Under the pieces are notes generated by a model. It ran no database searches and was not told the DNA's origin. It worked only from the letters and a program-made list of their open reading frames with translations. Positions 1 through 11,700 of a DNA stretch of 64,000 nt are shown here, piece after piece. Source of the DNA: a virus; IMG/VR virus record IMGVR_UViG_3300032287_003113, positions 124,001 to 188,000 of that record; one strand, given 5' to 3'. Position numbers and translations under genes: made by a program. Within the stretch, counting starts at the first letter, position 1, and every line of letters starts with the position of its first letter.

Positions 1-72
1 ACTGGATCTAAAGTCTGGGAGATACAAGTCAACGGACTAGGCCCTAGAGACGACAAACAAAACACGGAATAA
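1..72 (+). CDS. C-terminal fragment of an upstream structural gene (partial)
   Basis: An open frame runs from the first base of the window to a TAA at 70-72. It gives a 23-residue tail reading TGSKVWEIQVNG then LGPRDDKQNTE. It lies 8 bases before the spike gene in the same orientation, so it is probably the end of another baseplate or tail gene. Too little is visible to name a family. Confidence 0.55.
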   Translation, partial: TGSKVWEIQVNGLGPRDDKQNTE

Positions 73-80
73 CACAGCAC

Positions 81-1484
81 ATGGCCACAGATCAAATTAG
101 AAAATCCGGCGACGACCCTACTGCGGTAGGTGATGCTAAATCCACACCTAAAAATCCAGGTCCATACGAAGCGGTAGTGGTGGCCCACGCCACCGGCGCC
201 AGACTGGGACAGTTGCGTGTCAGAGTCATCTCCACAACAGGTAGAAAGCCCGCGGGATTTGAAGATAATGCTGTAACGGCCAATTACTGTAGCCCATTCT
301 TTGGAACAACTTACGGAACTGATCAACAATCTGCTGTGCCCGACGGGGCATTTACTTCAGGACAAAGCTACGGTATGTGGATGGTACCACCGGACATTGG
401 CAACAAAGTATTGGTAATGTGTACACCCAATGGCGACTGGTATTGGATTGGTTGTATCTACGATAGTAGCAGTCATCACATGGTTCCGGCAATTGGCCGT
501 AACATCGGCGGCAAGGACCGTACCAGAGCACCAGGATCCCTGCCGGCATCAGGATCCAGTAACTTGCCAGTGGTAGAGTACAACACCAAATATGAAACCA
601 CAGCATTTGATGCCGACGGTTTAGAAAACACACCACGCTACACACACGAATTTCAAGTTGCCAAACTAGTAATGCAAGGCCTGGACAGAGACCCTATACG
701 TGGCGCTATCAGTTCCAGTAGTATGCGTGAAAGCCCCAGCAACGTGTACGGTATCAGTACACCTGGACGAAAAGTAAGCAAAACGGATCAAGTGCCGGGC
801 TCACCCGACTTGGTATATGCCAGACAAGGTGGTCACACGTTTGTGATGGATGACGGTGACAAAGACGGAAAAGATCAGCTGATGAGATTGCGTACCACGG
901 GCGGTCATCAGATCTTGATGAATGATTCAGAAAACGTTTTGTACATCGCCAGTGCCAGCGGACAACACTGGCTAGAATTCAGCAAAAATGGCCAGATAAA
1001 CGTTTACGGTGCAGCCGGCTTTAATCTACGCACACAAGGAGTATTGAACCTACACAGCGATGTCATGCTGAACATGAGTGCTCCAAACATCAAAATGACT
1101 GCCATGGGCAACGACAAAGTACCTCTGGGATCGATTAACATGGCCACATCGGGCAACTTCAGTGCCAGTGCTGTGGGCATGGCCAGTTTAAAATGCAATG
1201 GTATGCTGACTTTAAGTGCCGTTGGCAAAGCCAGTTTGACTGCTGGCGGCTGGTTAAGTTTGAGCAGCGTAGTAAAAACTAGTGTGTTTGGCGGCATGCT
1301 GATGTTAAACTCGGGCAAGCCTGGCGTACCAATGCCAGTTACTCCGCCCACAGTCACACCAAAACCAGATACAAAATTACAAGGCGGCGTATGGAACACT
1401 GGCGGGGTAATCATGACAGCCTGCACAGTAGCACCGGCACATGAGCCATGGACAGACGCCAACGGACAAAGGCCTAAGAAATAA
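81..1484 (+). CDS. gp5: Baseplate central spike/hub protein, gp5-like OB-fold plus beta-helix
   Basis: Probable membrane-piercing spike at the tip of the tail tube. Residues about 28-130 have the look of the gp5/VgrG N-terminal OB domain (YEAVVVAHATGARLGQLRVRV region, then a Gly-rich segment with WMVPPDIGNKVLVM). Residues about 290-410 are short strand-turn repeats rich in S, A, M and G, as expected of a trimeric beta-helix needle. The internal lysozyme domain of T4 gp5 is absent; a separate lysin-like gene follows, overlapping at TAATG. The ATG at 81 follows the previous stop by 8 bases. The gp5-like call rests on domain pattern and position next to gp25 and gp6. A related hub protein of the same family is the main alternative. 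Confidence 0.7.
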   Translation: MATDQIRKSGDDPTAVGDAKSTPKNPGPYEAVVVAHATGARLGQLRVRVISTTGRKPAGFEDNAVTANYCSPFFGTTYGTDQQSAVPDGAFTSGQSYGMWMVPPDIGNKVLVMCTPNGDWYWIGCIYDSSSHHMVPAIGRNIGGKDRTRAPGSLPASGSSNLPVVEYNTKYETTAFDADGLENTPRYTHEFQVAKLVMQGLDRDPIRGAISSSSMRESPSNVYGISTPGRKVSKTDQVPGSPDLVYARQGGHTFVMDDGDKDGKDQLMRLRTTGGHQILMNDSENVLYIASASGQHWLEFSKNGQINVYGAAGFNLRTQGVLNLHSDVMLNMSAPNIKMTAMGNDKVPLGSINMATSGNFSASAVGMASLKCNGMLTLSAVGKASLTAGGWLSLSSVVKTSVFGGMLMLNSGKPGVPMPVTPPTVTPKPDTKLQGGVWNTGGVIMTACTVAPAHEPWTDANGQRPKK

Positions 1485-2131
1485 TGGACGCAGGAATAGT
1501 TCAAGCCACCCGCACACTACCACCCAACCCTTTGCCAGTCAGTTGGCTGGGTCGCTCCGACATGGTTGCAGCTTGTCCAGACTGGGCAGTTATAGCACAG
1601 TTATCTAATATTCAACAACAAAATCTTCTGGCACAAATAGCCTACGTGTCCAGTGCCTGGGATTATACAAAAATTGGCACCAACAACGAGCTGGGTAGAT
1701 ATCAATTTGATACCGACACGTTAGAAACTTACAGTTTATTAACCACAGGATCAAATGCCAGCTACGGCACAGATTGCGTAAATTATCAACATTGTTGGCG
1801 AGCACCGTTTAGTACCTATGCTGATTATTTGACAGAAGTTGCCAACATAAACGATTTTTTAACCAACACATCAGCACAAGAACTTTTGGCCTATCAACGT
1901 CTAGTAGATCTATACAGTGATTGTATCAAAATTGCCGCGATAAAAATCAACGACACCGCAGATGTGGTGGCAGGTATGCTGTATGTGGCCTGGGAGTTAG
2001 GAGCAGGCACAGCCGCCACCCTAAACAATACTACAGGCACAGGTGCCTATGCCTGGCGCTATTTTAGCGTTGGTTCCGGCGGCAGTTACTATACAGCTGG
2101 CCGATACGCCATAACAATACTGAGCAAATAA
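1484..2131 (+). CDS. Baseplate-associated peptidoglycan hydrolase-like protein
   Basis: A 215-residue protein. Residues 66-75 (TNNELGRYQF) resemble the Glu-containing ELGxYQ motif of phage muramidases and transglycosylases that punch the cell wall. E69 would be the candidate catalytic acid. The remainder is alpha-helical and rich in A, Y and T, with no signal peptide or membrane segment. It starts at an ATG overlapping the stop of the spike gene (TAATG) and lies just before gp25. That is the right place for a tail lysin that replaces the lysozyme domain missing from the gp5-like protein. The fold assignment comes from the short motif and the context only. Confidence 0.55.
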   Translation: MDAGIVQATRTLPPNPLPVSWLGRSDMVAACPDWAVIAQLSNIQQQNLLAQIAYVSSAWDYTKIGTNNELGRYQFDTDTLETYSLLTTGSNASYGTDCVNYQHCWRAPFSTYADYLTEVANINDFLTNTSAQELLAYQRLVDLYSDCIKIAAIKINDTADVVAGMLYVAWELGAGTAATLNNTTGTGAYAWRYFSVGSGGSYYTAGRYAITILSK

Positions 2132-2136
2132 ATACT
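2127..2136 (+). promoter_or_regulatory. Late-promoter-like box AATAAATACT
   Basis: AATAAATACT overlaps the stop of the lysin gene. It matches the GATAAATACT boxes seen before gp6, gp8 and two fibre genes. It ends only 3 bases before the gp25 ATG, so it could not give that gene a normal leader. It may serve downstream genes or be a chance match. Confidence 0.25.
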
Positions 2137-2139
2137 ATT

Positions 2140-2514
2140 ATGACAATATATCGCGGATTCAGCACCAGACTCAATGCCAAAAAGTACAGACTAACTGATT
2201 TCCAATTGGCCAAACAAGACATGATCAACCACTTCGAAATACGCAAAGGTGAAAAACTCATGAACCCTGATTTTGGCAGCATAATCTGGGACATGTTGTT
2301 TGAACCCTTGACTGAAGACACCAAACAAATTATCACCAATGATATCACACGTATTGTGAGCTACGACCCCAGACTTGCTGTGCAACAAGTAGCAGTAACC
2401 GAGCAGGACAATGGGTTTTTAATAGCAATTGATGTGGCTTATATTCCCACTGATCAAACAGAAACTATTGCTTTAAATTTTGATCGTGCCAACAATAGAT
2501 TAATTACTAATTAA
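2140..2514 (+). CDS. gp25: Baseplate wedge subunit gp25 (GPW/gp25 family)
   Basis: A 124-residue baseplate wedge protein, the usual size of the T4 gp25 / phage P2 GpW-like family that joins sheath to baseplate. The diagnostic stretch is at residues 31-52: IRKGEKLMNPDFGS, then IIWDMLFEP. The downstream segment (ITRIVSYDPRLAVQQV) fits the second half of the family. The gene follows the spike and lysin genes and precedes gp6, the standard T4-like wedge order. No clear Shine-Dalgarno sequence is visible, which suggests translational coupling to the gene that ends 8 bases upstream. Confidence 0.9.
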   Translation: MTIYRGFSTRLNAKKYRLTDFQLAKQDMINHFEIRKGEKLMNPDFGSIIWDMLFEPLTEDTKQIITNDITRIVSYDPRLAVQQVAVTEQDNGFLIAIDVAYIPTDQTETIALNFDRANNRLITN

Positions 2515-2533
2515 CAGACCATATTATTCCGTA

Positions 2534-2544
2534 CGATAAATACT
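2534..2544 (+). promoter_or_regulatory. Putative T4-type late promoter box before gp6
   Basis: CGATAAATACT lies in the 48-base gap between gp25 and gp6, ending 18 bases before the gp6 ATG. It resembles the T4 late consensus TATAAATA and recurs before other virion genes here. Late transcription from it would leave a short leader. Assignment is by motif only. Confidence 0.5.
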
Positions 2545-2562
2545 TGATACGGATAAAATAAC

Positions 2563-5500
2563 ATGGCACAAACCACACGTCAAACCAACCTCTTAGTACA
2601 GCAAGACTGGACCAAGATCTATCAAACGTTTACCAACGCTGACTTCACCAGCTACGATTTTGAGACCCTGCGTAACAGCATGATTACCTATCTCAAAACC
2701 TACTACCCCGAAACATTCAATGACTTTTTAGAAAGTTCAGAATACCTGGCCTTGATTGACATGATTGCGTTCCTGGGGCAGAGTCTGGCGTTCCGTGCAG
2801 ATTTGAATGCTAGAGAAAACTTTATTGACACAGCACAGCGCCGTGACAGCATTTTAAAACTGGCTCGTATGCTCAGTTACAATCCGCAACGCAACACCGG
2901 TGCCAGTGGCCTGCTCAAGTTCGAAAGTGTGCGTACCACAGAATTTCTCACAGACAGTTCGGGCATTAATCTAAGCAACGCCACCATACACTGGAATGAT
3001 CTTACCAACGAAAACTGGCTGGAACAGTTTACTACTATTCTCAACGCGGCCCTGGTCAGTAGCCAAGCAGTGGGCAAGCCTGGTAATAGTCAGAACCTTA
3101 ATAATATCAAAACAGACGAATATACAATTAACCTAAACACCAACACCTTGCCTGTTGCTCCATTTACCACAACCATACAAGGCAGTAGTGTGGCATTTGA
3201 AGCAGTAAGTGCCACCAGTCTGGGACAGAGTTATCTATACGAACGTGACCCAACCAGTAGTGGTGCGTTTAACGTTTTGTATCGTAACGACAACAATGGT
3301 AACGGTAGCAACAACACCGGTTTCTTTTTGTATTTCAAACAGGGCAAATTAAATTCTACAGAATTTAACATCACCAATGCCATTCCCAATAACTTTGTCA
3401 CGGTGGCCACCAACAACATCAACAACACAGATGCTTGGTTATACAGTTTGGATGTCAACAGAAATGTCAGCGAAAAATGGACCAAAGTTCCAGCCTTGAA
3501 CGGCATCAATGTTATCTACAATCAATTAACAGAAAAAAATCTTTACCAAATCAACACTCGCACCAATGACCAAGTGGATGTGGTGTTTGGTGATGGCAGT
3601 TTCAGTAACATACCACAAGGCAGTTTCCGTTTTTATTATCGCACCGGTAATGGTATCACCTACAGCATTACTCCTGACGACATGGCCAGTGTCAGTGTGG
3701 CCTTTAGCTATATCAGCAAACAAAACAGAGTTGAAACGCTGACTATCACAGCCAGCTTGAATTATACTGTGACCAATGCCAATGCAGCACCAAGCCTGAG
3801 CAGCATCAAGGCCAGTGCTCCGCAACAGTACTACACACAAAATCGTATGATCACAGCAGAAGACTACAACATCTTCCCACAGACCAACTACGGTAGTATT
3901 CAAAAGATCAAAGCAGTTAATCGTACCAGCTCAGGTGTGAGTTTATACCTTGACGCACTGGACCCAACTGGCAGTTTCTCCAGCACAAATATCTTTGGCG
4001 ACGATGGCACAATATCAGCCAACAACAAAATTGGATCAAGTCAGTTTGATTTCTTAACCGATAACGACATTTATTCGGCTGTGTACAATGTGATCATACC
4101 AACAATCAACAGCACAGAAGTTAGAAACTACTACTATGGTAATACTAGTGTATTTCCAAGATTCAGTGGCAACACCAACACAGTCTCGGGCGGCAATATC
4201 AAGTTTAATCAAAACACAGTAAGCACAGGAACCAGTACAGGGTTCTTGGCCAATTTGGTCAGTAACGTAACTCTACAGGTAGGCGCCAATGTTAGTCATT
4301 ATCTACGTTATGTTGATACAGGTGCTGTGTTGCAATTCAGTGCACCAACCGGATATAGATTCAACAGCGAACATCAGCTACAGTTAGGTAATACCTTGAC
4401 CAACGCCGGCGACACATTGAATTTTTATGCTGTGGTCACAGACATTGTGGCCGATTCGGACCCAACTGTGCCAAACAGAATTACACTTGGCACAGTGGTG
4501 CCGTCAGGTGCAATTTTAAGTAATGTGAGCTTGGCTGGTGCCGAAGCTATAGTGCCAGCTTACAAAAACGATTTGAGTACCAGCTTAATTACTACCATAA
4601 TCACACAAATCAAAGCCTTGTTAAACTTTGGTTTAAAATACAATACCGCAGTCAGAGTACAATACGAGGATGGCTCATACGGACCTTATGGTGTATGGGA
4701 AAATATTACACCAGCCAACATCGGTTCAAGCACAGACTGGATATTGAAATTTACCTATAATCAAGGCCTATACACAATTAACTATAGAAATCTCGAATAC
4801 ACTTTTGCCAGTGCGGGCAATACCAAGTTTTATTTTGATCCATCAGTGCGTGTGTACAACTCTGTTATTGGCACCAACGTCAAAGACACTATTAAAATTT
4901 TAAAAATTAATACCAAACCTAATGCTACAGCAGCATTAGACAATGACATAGTATGGCAAATTTATAACACTATCACAGCCACCGATGGATATGTGGATAA
5001 AACCAAAGTGTTGGTACAGGTACCGACTACACAGGCTGAAGCTATTCCTGACAATCCAGATCTGTACCTTCAAGTTGCTGCCGGCTCTGCAGATAGGGAT
5101 AGTCTATATTTCCAATATCGTCATAATGTTCCTGGACGTAGCCGTATCAATCCAACCCCAGTAAACATCGTTGACGTTTATGTGTTGACATCAACTTATG
5201 CTATAGATTATGCAAATTATCTCAAAGATCTCACTGGCACCATCGCAGAACCAGAATTGCCAACCAGTACCAGCTTAGAAACAGCATATAGTGATTTGGA
5301 TAATTATAAAGCAGTGAGTGATACGCTAATTTATAATCCAGCAAAGTTTAAACCCTTGTTCGGGGCCAAGGCCGATGTCAGTCTACGTGCCCGATTCCAG
5401 GTAGTAAAAAATCCAGCGGCCAACGTGACAGACAACGAAATTAAGAGTCAAGTTATTACTGCGGTAAACAAATATTTTGACGTGAGCAACTGGGATTTTG

Positions 5501-5739
5501 GGGAAACATTTTATTTCAGTGAATTGGCTGCATACTTGCATTCAACATTGACCCCTAACATATCAAGTGTGTTGATTGTGCCAGCAAGTAATAATTTGGT
5601 GTTTGGTAACTACTTCCAAATCAACGCCGAACCATGGGAAATTATTACCAGTGCCGCCACAGTCAATGATGTTGAAATAATTTCAGCTATCACAGCTGCT
5701 CAATTGAATTTGGGCAATACATTAGTCGGAACATATTAA
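2563..5739 (+). CDS. gp6: Baseplate wedge subunit gp6 (baseplate J-like)
   Basis: A 1058-residue wedge protein that would form the inner baseplate ring. The N-terminus is typical of T4-like gp6: a segment with YDFETLRNSMITYLKTYYPE at about residues 31-50, then LALIDMIAFLGQSLAFRADL and the NFIDTAQRRDS segment. This is the J-like signature also found in P2 gpJ relatives. It is longer than T4 gp6 (about 660 residues), with Ser/Thr/Asn-rich beta inserts in the middle, as in the larger gp6 proteins of marine T4-like phages. The C-terminal 150 residues (DVSLRARFQVVKNPAANVTD region) return to conserved gp6-type sequence. The stop overlaps the next ATG (TAATG). Confidence 0.9.
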   Translation: MAQTTRQTNLLVQQDWTKIYQTFTNADFTSYDFETLRNSMITYLKTYYPETFNDFLESSEYLALIDMIAFLGQSLAFRADLNARENFIDTAQRRDSILKLARMLSYNPQRNTGASGLLKFESVRTTEFLTDSSGINLSNATIHWNDLTNENWLEQFTTILNAALVSSQAVGKPGNSQNLNNIKTDEYTINLNTNTLPVAPFTTTIQGSSVAFEAVSATSLGQSYLYERDPTSSGAFNVLYRNDNNGNGSNNTGFFLYFKQGKLNSTEFNITNAIPNNFVTVATNNINNTDAWLYSLDVNRNVSEKWTKVPALNGINVIYNQLTEKNLYQINTRTNDQVDVVFGDGSFSNIPQGSFRFYYRTGNGITYSITPDDMASVSVAFSYISKQNRVETLTITASLNYTVTNANAAPSLSSIKASAPQQYYTQNRMITAEDYNIFPQTNYGSIQKIKAVNRTSSGVSLYLDALDPTGSFSSTNIFGDDGTISANNKIGSSQFDFLTDNDIYSAVYNVIIPTINSTEVRNYYYGNTSVFPRFSGNTNTVSGGNIKFNQNTVSTGTSTGFLANLVSNVTLQVGANVSHYLRYVDTGAVLQFSAPTGYRFNSEHQLQLGNTLTNAGDTLNFYAVVTDIVADSDPTVPNRITLGTVVPSGAILSNVSLAGAEAIVPAYKNDLSTSLITTIITQIKALLNFGLKYNTAVRVQYEDGSYGPYGVWENITPANIGSSTDWILKFTYNQGLYTINYRNLEYTFASAGNTKFYFDPSVRVYNSVIGTNVKDTIKILKINTKPNATAALDNDIVWQIYNTITATDGYVDKTKVLVQVPTTQAEAIPDNPDLYLQVAAGSADRDSLYFQYRHNVPGRSRINPTPVNIVDVYVLTSTYAIDYANYLKDLTGTIAEPELPTSTSLETAYSDLDNYKAVSDTLIYNPAKFKPLFGAKADVSLRARFQVVKNPAANVTDNEIKSQVITAVNKYFDVSNWDFGETFYFSELAAYLHSTLTPNISSVLIVPASNNLVFGNYFQINAEPWEIITSAATVNDVEIISAITAAQLNLGNTLVGTY

Positions 5740-8700
5740 TGGCCATAGTCAACACAATTAATTTTTTACCAAGGATATTCCGTACACCAACCAATCAACG
5801 ATTCCTTGGTGCCACCATGGACCACTTAACGTCCGACGCAATCAACACACCTGTCAACGGATACATAGGTCGAACATTTGCTCCTACCTACAAACCAGGA
5901 GACAATTATGTACCTGAATCAACCGATCTACGAAAAAACTATCAATTGGAACCCAGTGCTGTAGTAACTGACAGCAACGGTGAAATAACATTTAACACTG
6001 GTTACATTGATCTATTACAAAACATAAAAAATTATGGCGGCCTAACAGACAATCAGCAACGCTTGTTTGGTAGCGAAATGTACAGCTGGGACGGACATTT
6101 TGATTACGATAAATTTGTAAACTATTACAATTATTATTGGTTACCCGATGGGCCAGACTTTGTGCCAATTTATGGAAATCAAGCGCCTTATACTGCTGAT
6201 TACACAGTGGTGCGAAACGGTGCCGTTGGTGGATACACATTTACCGGCAAGGGATATCAGCCCAATACTCAACTGACTTTGGTTCGTGGCGGAGTCTACA
6301 CATTTACTATCAATCAACCCGGTCATGACTTTTGGATACAACGTAGCCCCGGTGTCAACGGCATTGATCCCAATATTCCCACGGTAAGTACCCGAGATGT
6401 ATACGGTGTTACCAACAATGGCGCCAGCACTGGCACAGTAACTTTCCGTGTACCTCTGTACAACGCACAAGATTTTTATATCTTGATGCCAATCAAGTCC
6501 AGCGTTGATGCGGCAACCACACTCAAATACATCGACATACAAAATCGTTTATTAAGTAATTTCCTAAACCAGTACCCAGATGGTATTGATGGTATTAATA
6601 ATCAGCTACAAAACAAAACTTTAATATTCATTGGCAACGACGAGGACGATACCAATTGGACCACCCCTGCAGTCAGCCCAGCATACACCAGCTTAGATGT
6701 GGCCAGCATCCGTCCCGGAGACATTATCAATGATGCCACTCGAGTTAAAACTTGGAAAATTAATTTGGTTGCTGTTGATAGTGCTGCTACAGATTTTATT
6801 ATACAACTATCCCCGGAAACCACAATTCTAGCAAGAGAAAAAGTTTTTATAAGCTCAGGTAAAACCTATGCTTCACAAAAGTTTTGGCTCAACGATAATC
6901 TAGCATACAATGTAGAACCAGCAATTACCGCAAACACAGATCGCCTGTACTATCAAGACAGTAGCAATCCGGGGTTTGTTGGCGAAATACGCATAATAAA
7001 CAACACGTCAGACACAATCGAAGTTGACACAGAAATTGTTGGTCGGGTTGGATATACCAGTCCCAATGGTGTGGTGTTTACCAATGGATTAAAGATTCAA
7101 TTTGACAGTTTAGTCACTCCAGCGTCATACTATAAATTTGAGTATGTCAATTACTCAACTTGGCTGACAGCACTCAATGCCATGGATGCCACTGTAACTG
7201 GCACCAGTGGCGGTGCAGTGGCGTATAAAGATGAGCAATTGGTTGGTGAGTGGAACGGAACCACTGGATACCGAATCAGAGAATGGTACGTGGAAGGTGT
7301 AGGTACAGCAATCAACTTGGTACCAGTTGGACAAACAACAGTACCTGAGGCCTACGGATATCTACTGGATACTACTCCGGACTATATCACAATCAATCGT
7401 GGCAGCCGAGATAGAAATCCCTGGGCACGTAGCAATCGTTGGTTCCACAAAGATGTGATTGCCGCCACCGCTGACTACAATAACACCACTGAAAATTACG
7501 GACTCAACTTGCCTGGTCGCAGACCTATCATTGAGTTTGACTCAGACCTACAACTTTTTAATTTTGGCCGTCAAGCAAAAAATAGTGTAGATCTAGTGAC
7601 TTTTGAGGAAACAGATGCATTTGGTATAACTATACCGGCTACTCGAGTTGAAGGACAAATCACTGCTGTAGTGGATGGTATTACTTTGGCGCCCGGCCAC
7701 AGAGTTGTATTTGCCAATGACTATGATCTCAATGTTAAAAATAAAATATGGGAGGTAACTGTAATTGAAGGACTGGGTGGACAAAATTACATCAACTTGA
7801 TCGCCACCGATGACAATCCAGTGCTGGCTGGAGAAAATGTTTTGGTCACCGAAGGCGACAACGCAGGAAAAACTTATTATTTTGATGGTGAAGATTGGTT
7901 TGTATCACAATCTAAATCCAGCATAAATCAGATGCCTTTGTTTGATCTAGTAGATGCTGCCGGATACAGTTTTAGCGACACAACTGTTTACCCAGGATCA
8001 ACTTTTGTGGGCAATAAGATTTTTAACTATAATGTTGGTACCGGAAACAATGACACAGTATTAGGATTTCCTCTAAGCTATCAAAATTTCAACAACATCG
8101 GTGACATTGTATTTAAAAATCATTACACCACAGATTCGTTTACTTACACCTCAGATACTAATACCGGAGCAACTCAAACTATTGCTTGTAGCACAGGTTA
8201 TTTAATTAAAAACACCAATTTAACCACACAAGAAAAATTAAATTCCTGGGTACCGGGTGCTGAAGACAGTAGCCAATATCAGTTGTTTACCAAATTCTTT
8301 GATGGGCGAGTGCTTGACATCAATGGAGTCAACAGAGCATTCGTACAAGTTGACGTTTTGCCCGCAACAACAGATACTATACCGCACCTCAAAGTCTATA
8401 AAAATAATATGCTGTTAACAGCAACAGTTGACTATGAGTTAACCACATATGGTATGTACAATATCGTAATCTTTTTATCTGATCCAGCCGTGGGAGACAA
8501 ACTTGATGTTGCAATTTTTAGCGACACAGCAAGTAAACTGGCACACTACGAAGTTCCAAAGAATTTAATTCAAAATCCTCTTAATGAGAATTTTTCAACT
8601 ATTGCTCTGGGACAAATTAGAACTCACTACAATAAACTGTTAGAAAACACAGCAGTCAGCAACAGACCTATCCAGGACACATACCTAAAACAACAAAACG

Positions 8701-11700
8701 GAACACTGAATCAGCACTCTGCGCCGTTGGTCTATGCAATGACATTCTTAAACGATCCAATGCTTAATTTTGTCAATGGTATTGATTTGGCCAAAAAAGA
8801 ATATAGCAGATTTAAAAATAAATTTATAAGTTTGTGCTCAACCCTATCTGGTCTAAACTACAATGACCCTGTTACAGGTGTAGATACAATACTACAAAAT
8901 ATCAACTCGGTTAAAAATTCTAGCTTTCCTTGGTACTATTCAGACATGGTGCCACAGGGCGGAAATTACACAACAATAACTTACACCGTATTAAATGAGC
9001 GTCAAACCAACTATGAAATTGGCAATATTTTTAATCCCGTTGAATTAAGCAATCGTGCTGTGTTAATCTGGCACAATGGCGTACAGCTGACCTTGGGCAA
9101 GGATTATGAATTTAGTCCCACAGTACCAGCAGTAATTTTTTCAATCTCATTTGCGATCAACGACACCATTGTCATCAGAGATTACTTTGACACAGACGGA
9201 AGTTTTGTTCCCGAAACTCCAAGTAAACTAGGTCTGTATCCCAAATCAGAGCCTTTGATTTATCAAGATACAACATATCAGACTCCTGTAAATGTGATTA
9301 GAGGACACGACGGATCGGTAATGCCAGCATTTGGCGACTTCCGCGACAACTACATACTGGAACTTGAAAAGCGTATCTACAACAACATCAAGGCAGACTA
9401 TACCAAAAATATTATCAATTTATATGATATTGTTCCTGGACGCTTTAGAACAACCGAGTACACACGAGATGAGTTCGTACAAATTCTATCTCGCAACTTT
9501 TTACAATGGTCCGGTACAAACAATGTGGACTATACCACCAACAGTTGGTATGATGCCAACAATTCCTGGACCTGGAACTATGAAAAGTTTACAGACACAG
9601 TAGATGACAAACCCTTGCAAGGCAGTTGGAGAGCAATTTATAACTATTGGTATGATACCGATCAACCCAATAGAGCACCATGGGAAATGTTGGGATTTGG
9701 ATTTGAACCTGCATGGTGGGAGACTCGGTATGGTCCAGCACCGTATACTCGAGGTAACTTTACTCTTTGGGAAGATTTAGAAGCTGGTTATGTTTGGAAC
9801 AACGGAGACCCCTACACTGACACTCGTTTTGCCCGTCCGGGGCTGACTGACTTTATTCCTGTAGACAGCGCCGGAAATTTATTACCACCAACTGACATCA
9901 ACATAGTCAAACAATATAACCTAACTGCCGGCGGCAACAATTATGTCATTGGACAAGAAGGTCCCGTAGAAACAGCGTGGATACGCAGCAGTGACTATCC
10001 GTTTGCCGTACAAATGGCCATAGCCATGGCCAAACCTGCCAGTTATTTTGGAACACAGTATGATACATCGAGATTCTATGTCAGCGAAATCACGGGTCAA
10101 TTTAGTAGTGCCACCAATGAAAAAATTAACCCTGCCGATTTAAAAATCAACGGAGACACACGCAACGGAACTGTCCAACGCACCAGTGGATACATTAACT
10201 GGATTGCTGATGTCATTAAAAACGTTGGCATAGATCCAATTGAAAAAATTTCCAGTTATTTAGAAAATTTAAGTGTTAAACTAAATTACAAAGTTGGCGG
10301 ATTCACTGACAAAAATATTCTAACAGTCACAGCAGAACAAACTACCCCAGGTGCCAAACGTGCTGGAGTTATCATACCTGACAGCAATTATGATGTATAT
10401 CTGAATAAATCAATACCTGTGTCTGTAGTTACCTATAGTGCAGTAATAGTGCAACGTACCAATGTCGGATATAGCGTGGTCGGATACAACACCAATGATC
10501 CATTCTTTACAATTTTGCCCAGTGTCGCCAATAACAAAGCAGAGACAATCACAGTAGGCGACGTCAGCGCCAAACTGTATCAAGACACCACAAATCGCAC
10601 AATATCAGTGCCATATGGTACAACCTACAGTAACATACAACAATTAAGTGACTTCTTGATCAGTTATGAACGATATCTCGAAAGTGTTGGATTTGTATTT
10701 GATCAATTTGACAAAGATCTGCAAGAAGTAAAAAACTTTAGGACCAGTGTCAAAGAATTTTTATACTGGAGTCAACAGGGCTGGGAAGTAGGCACCATAC
10801 TGGTGCTAAATCCAACAACAGATCGACTGTTATTAAAAACATCCGGCACAGTGGTAGACGAAATAACCAATACACTAAACTCAGGACGCATATTGGATCA
10901 AAATTTCTTGCCTATCAAGAGTGGAAATTTTAACATTGTAAGAACTGAAAATTTTGCATTTGGTAACCAATTTGGTATAACCACACTCAACGGAACAGGT
11001 ATATGTTTTGCCAGTCTAAATCTGGTTCAATTTGAGCATGTGTTGGTATTTGACAACGAAAGCGACTTCGGTGACATTATCTATGTGCCATCGCAAGGAG
11101 TAAGACAGTATCGATTAAGTTTGTCAGGAGCCAAGACCGGAGCCTGGACTGGCGCATTAAGTGCCAGTGGATATATGTACAATACTACAAATGTCAGTGG
11201 ATGGACTGCTGGCACAGACTATCAAGTAGGCGACATTGTTACTTTTAATAATAACTATTATACCGCACTCAATTCTATACCGGCCACTACAAAATTTAAT
11301 TTGACAGAGTGGGCACAAATTCAAGAATCTGATTTAAAAACTGGACTATTACCAAGCCTTGGTCTGTTAGCACAACAGTCAGAAAACATTTATAACGTTG
11401 ATCGACCACCAGACAACGAAACATTACAGTTATTCAGTGCAGGCTTAATTGGATTCCGCCCAAGAGACTATTTGACTGATTTGGGCATTGGTACCGCAAC
11501 ACAAACAAAATTCTACCAGGGGCTCATCAAAGAAAAAGGCACACTAAACTCTATCACTGCCTTGACCAAGGGTAACTTTGACAACGTATCAGGTAACATC
11601 GCAATTTTTGAAGAGTGGGGATTCAAAGTTGGCGACTACGGCGACTTAGATGGCAATCAGTTTAAAGAATTCGTGCTAGACCAATCAGTTTTCAACACCA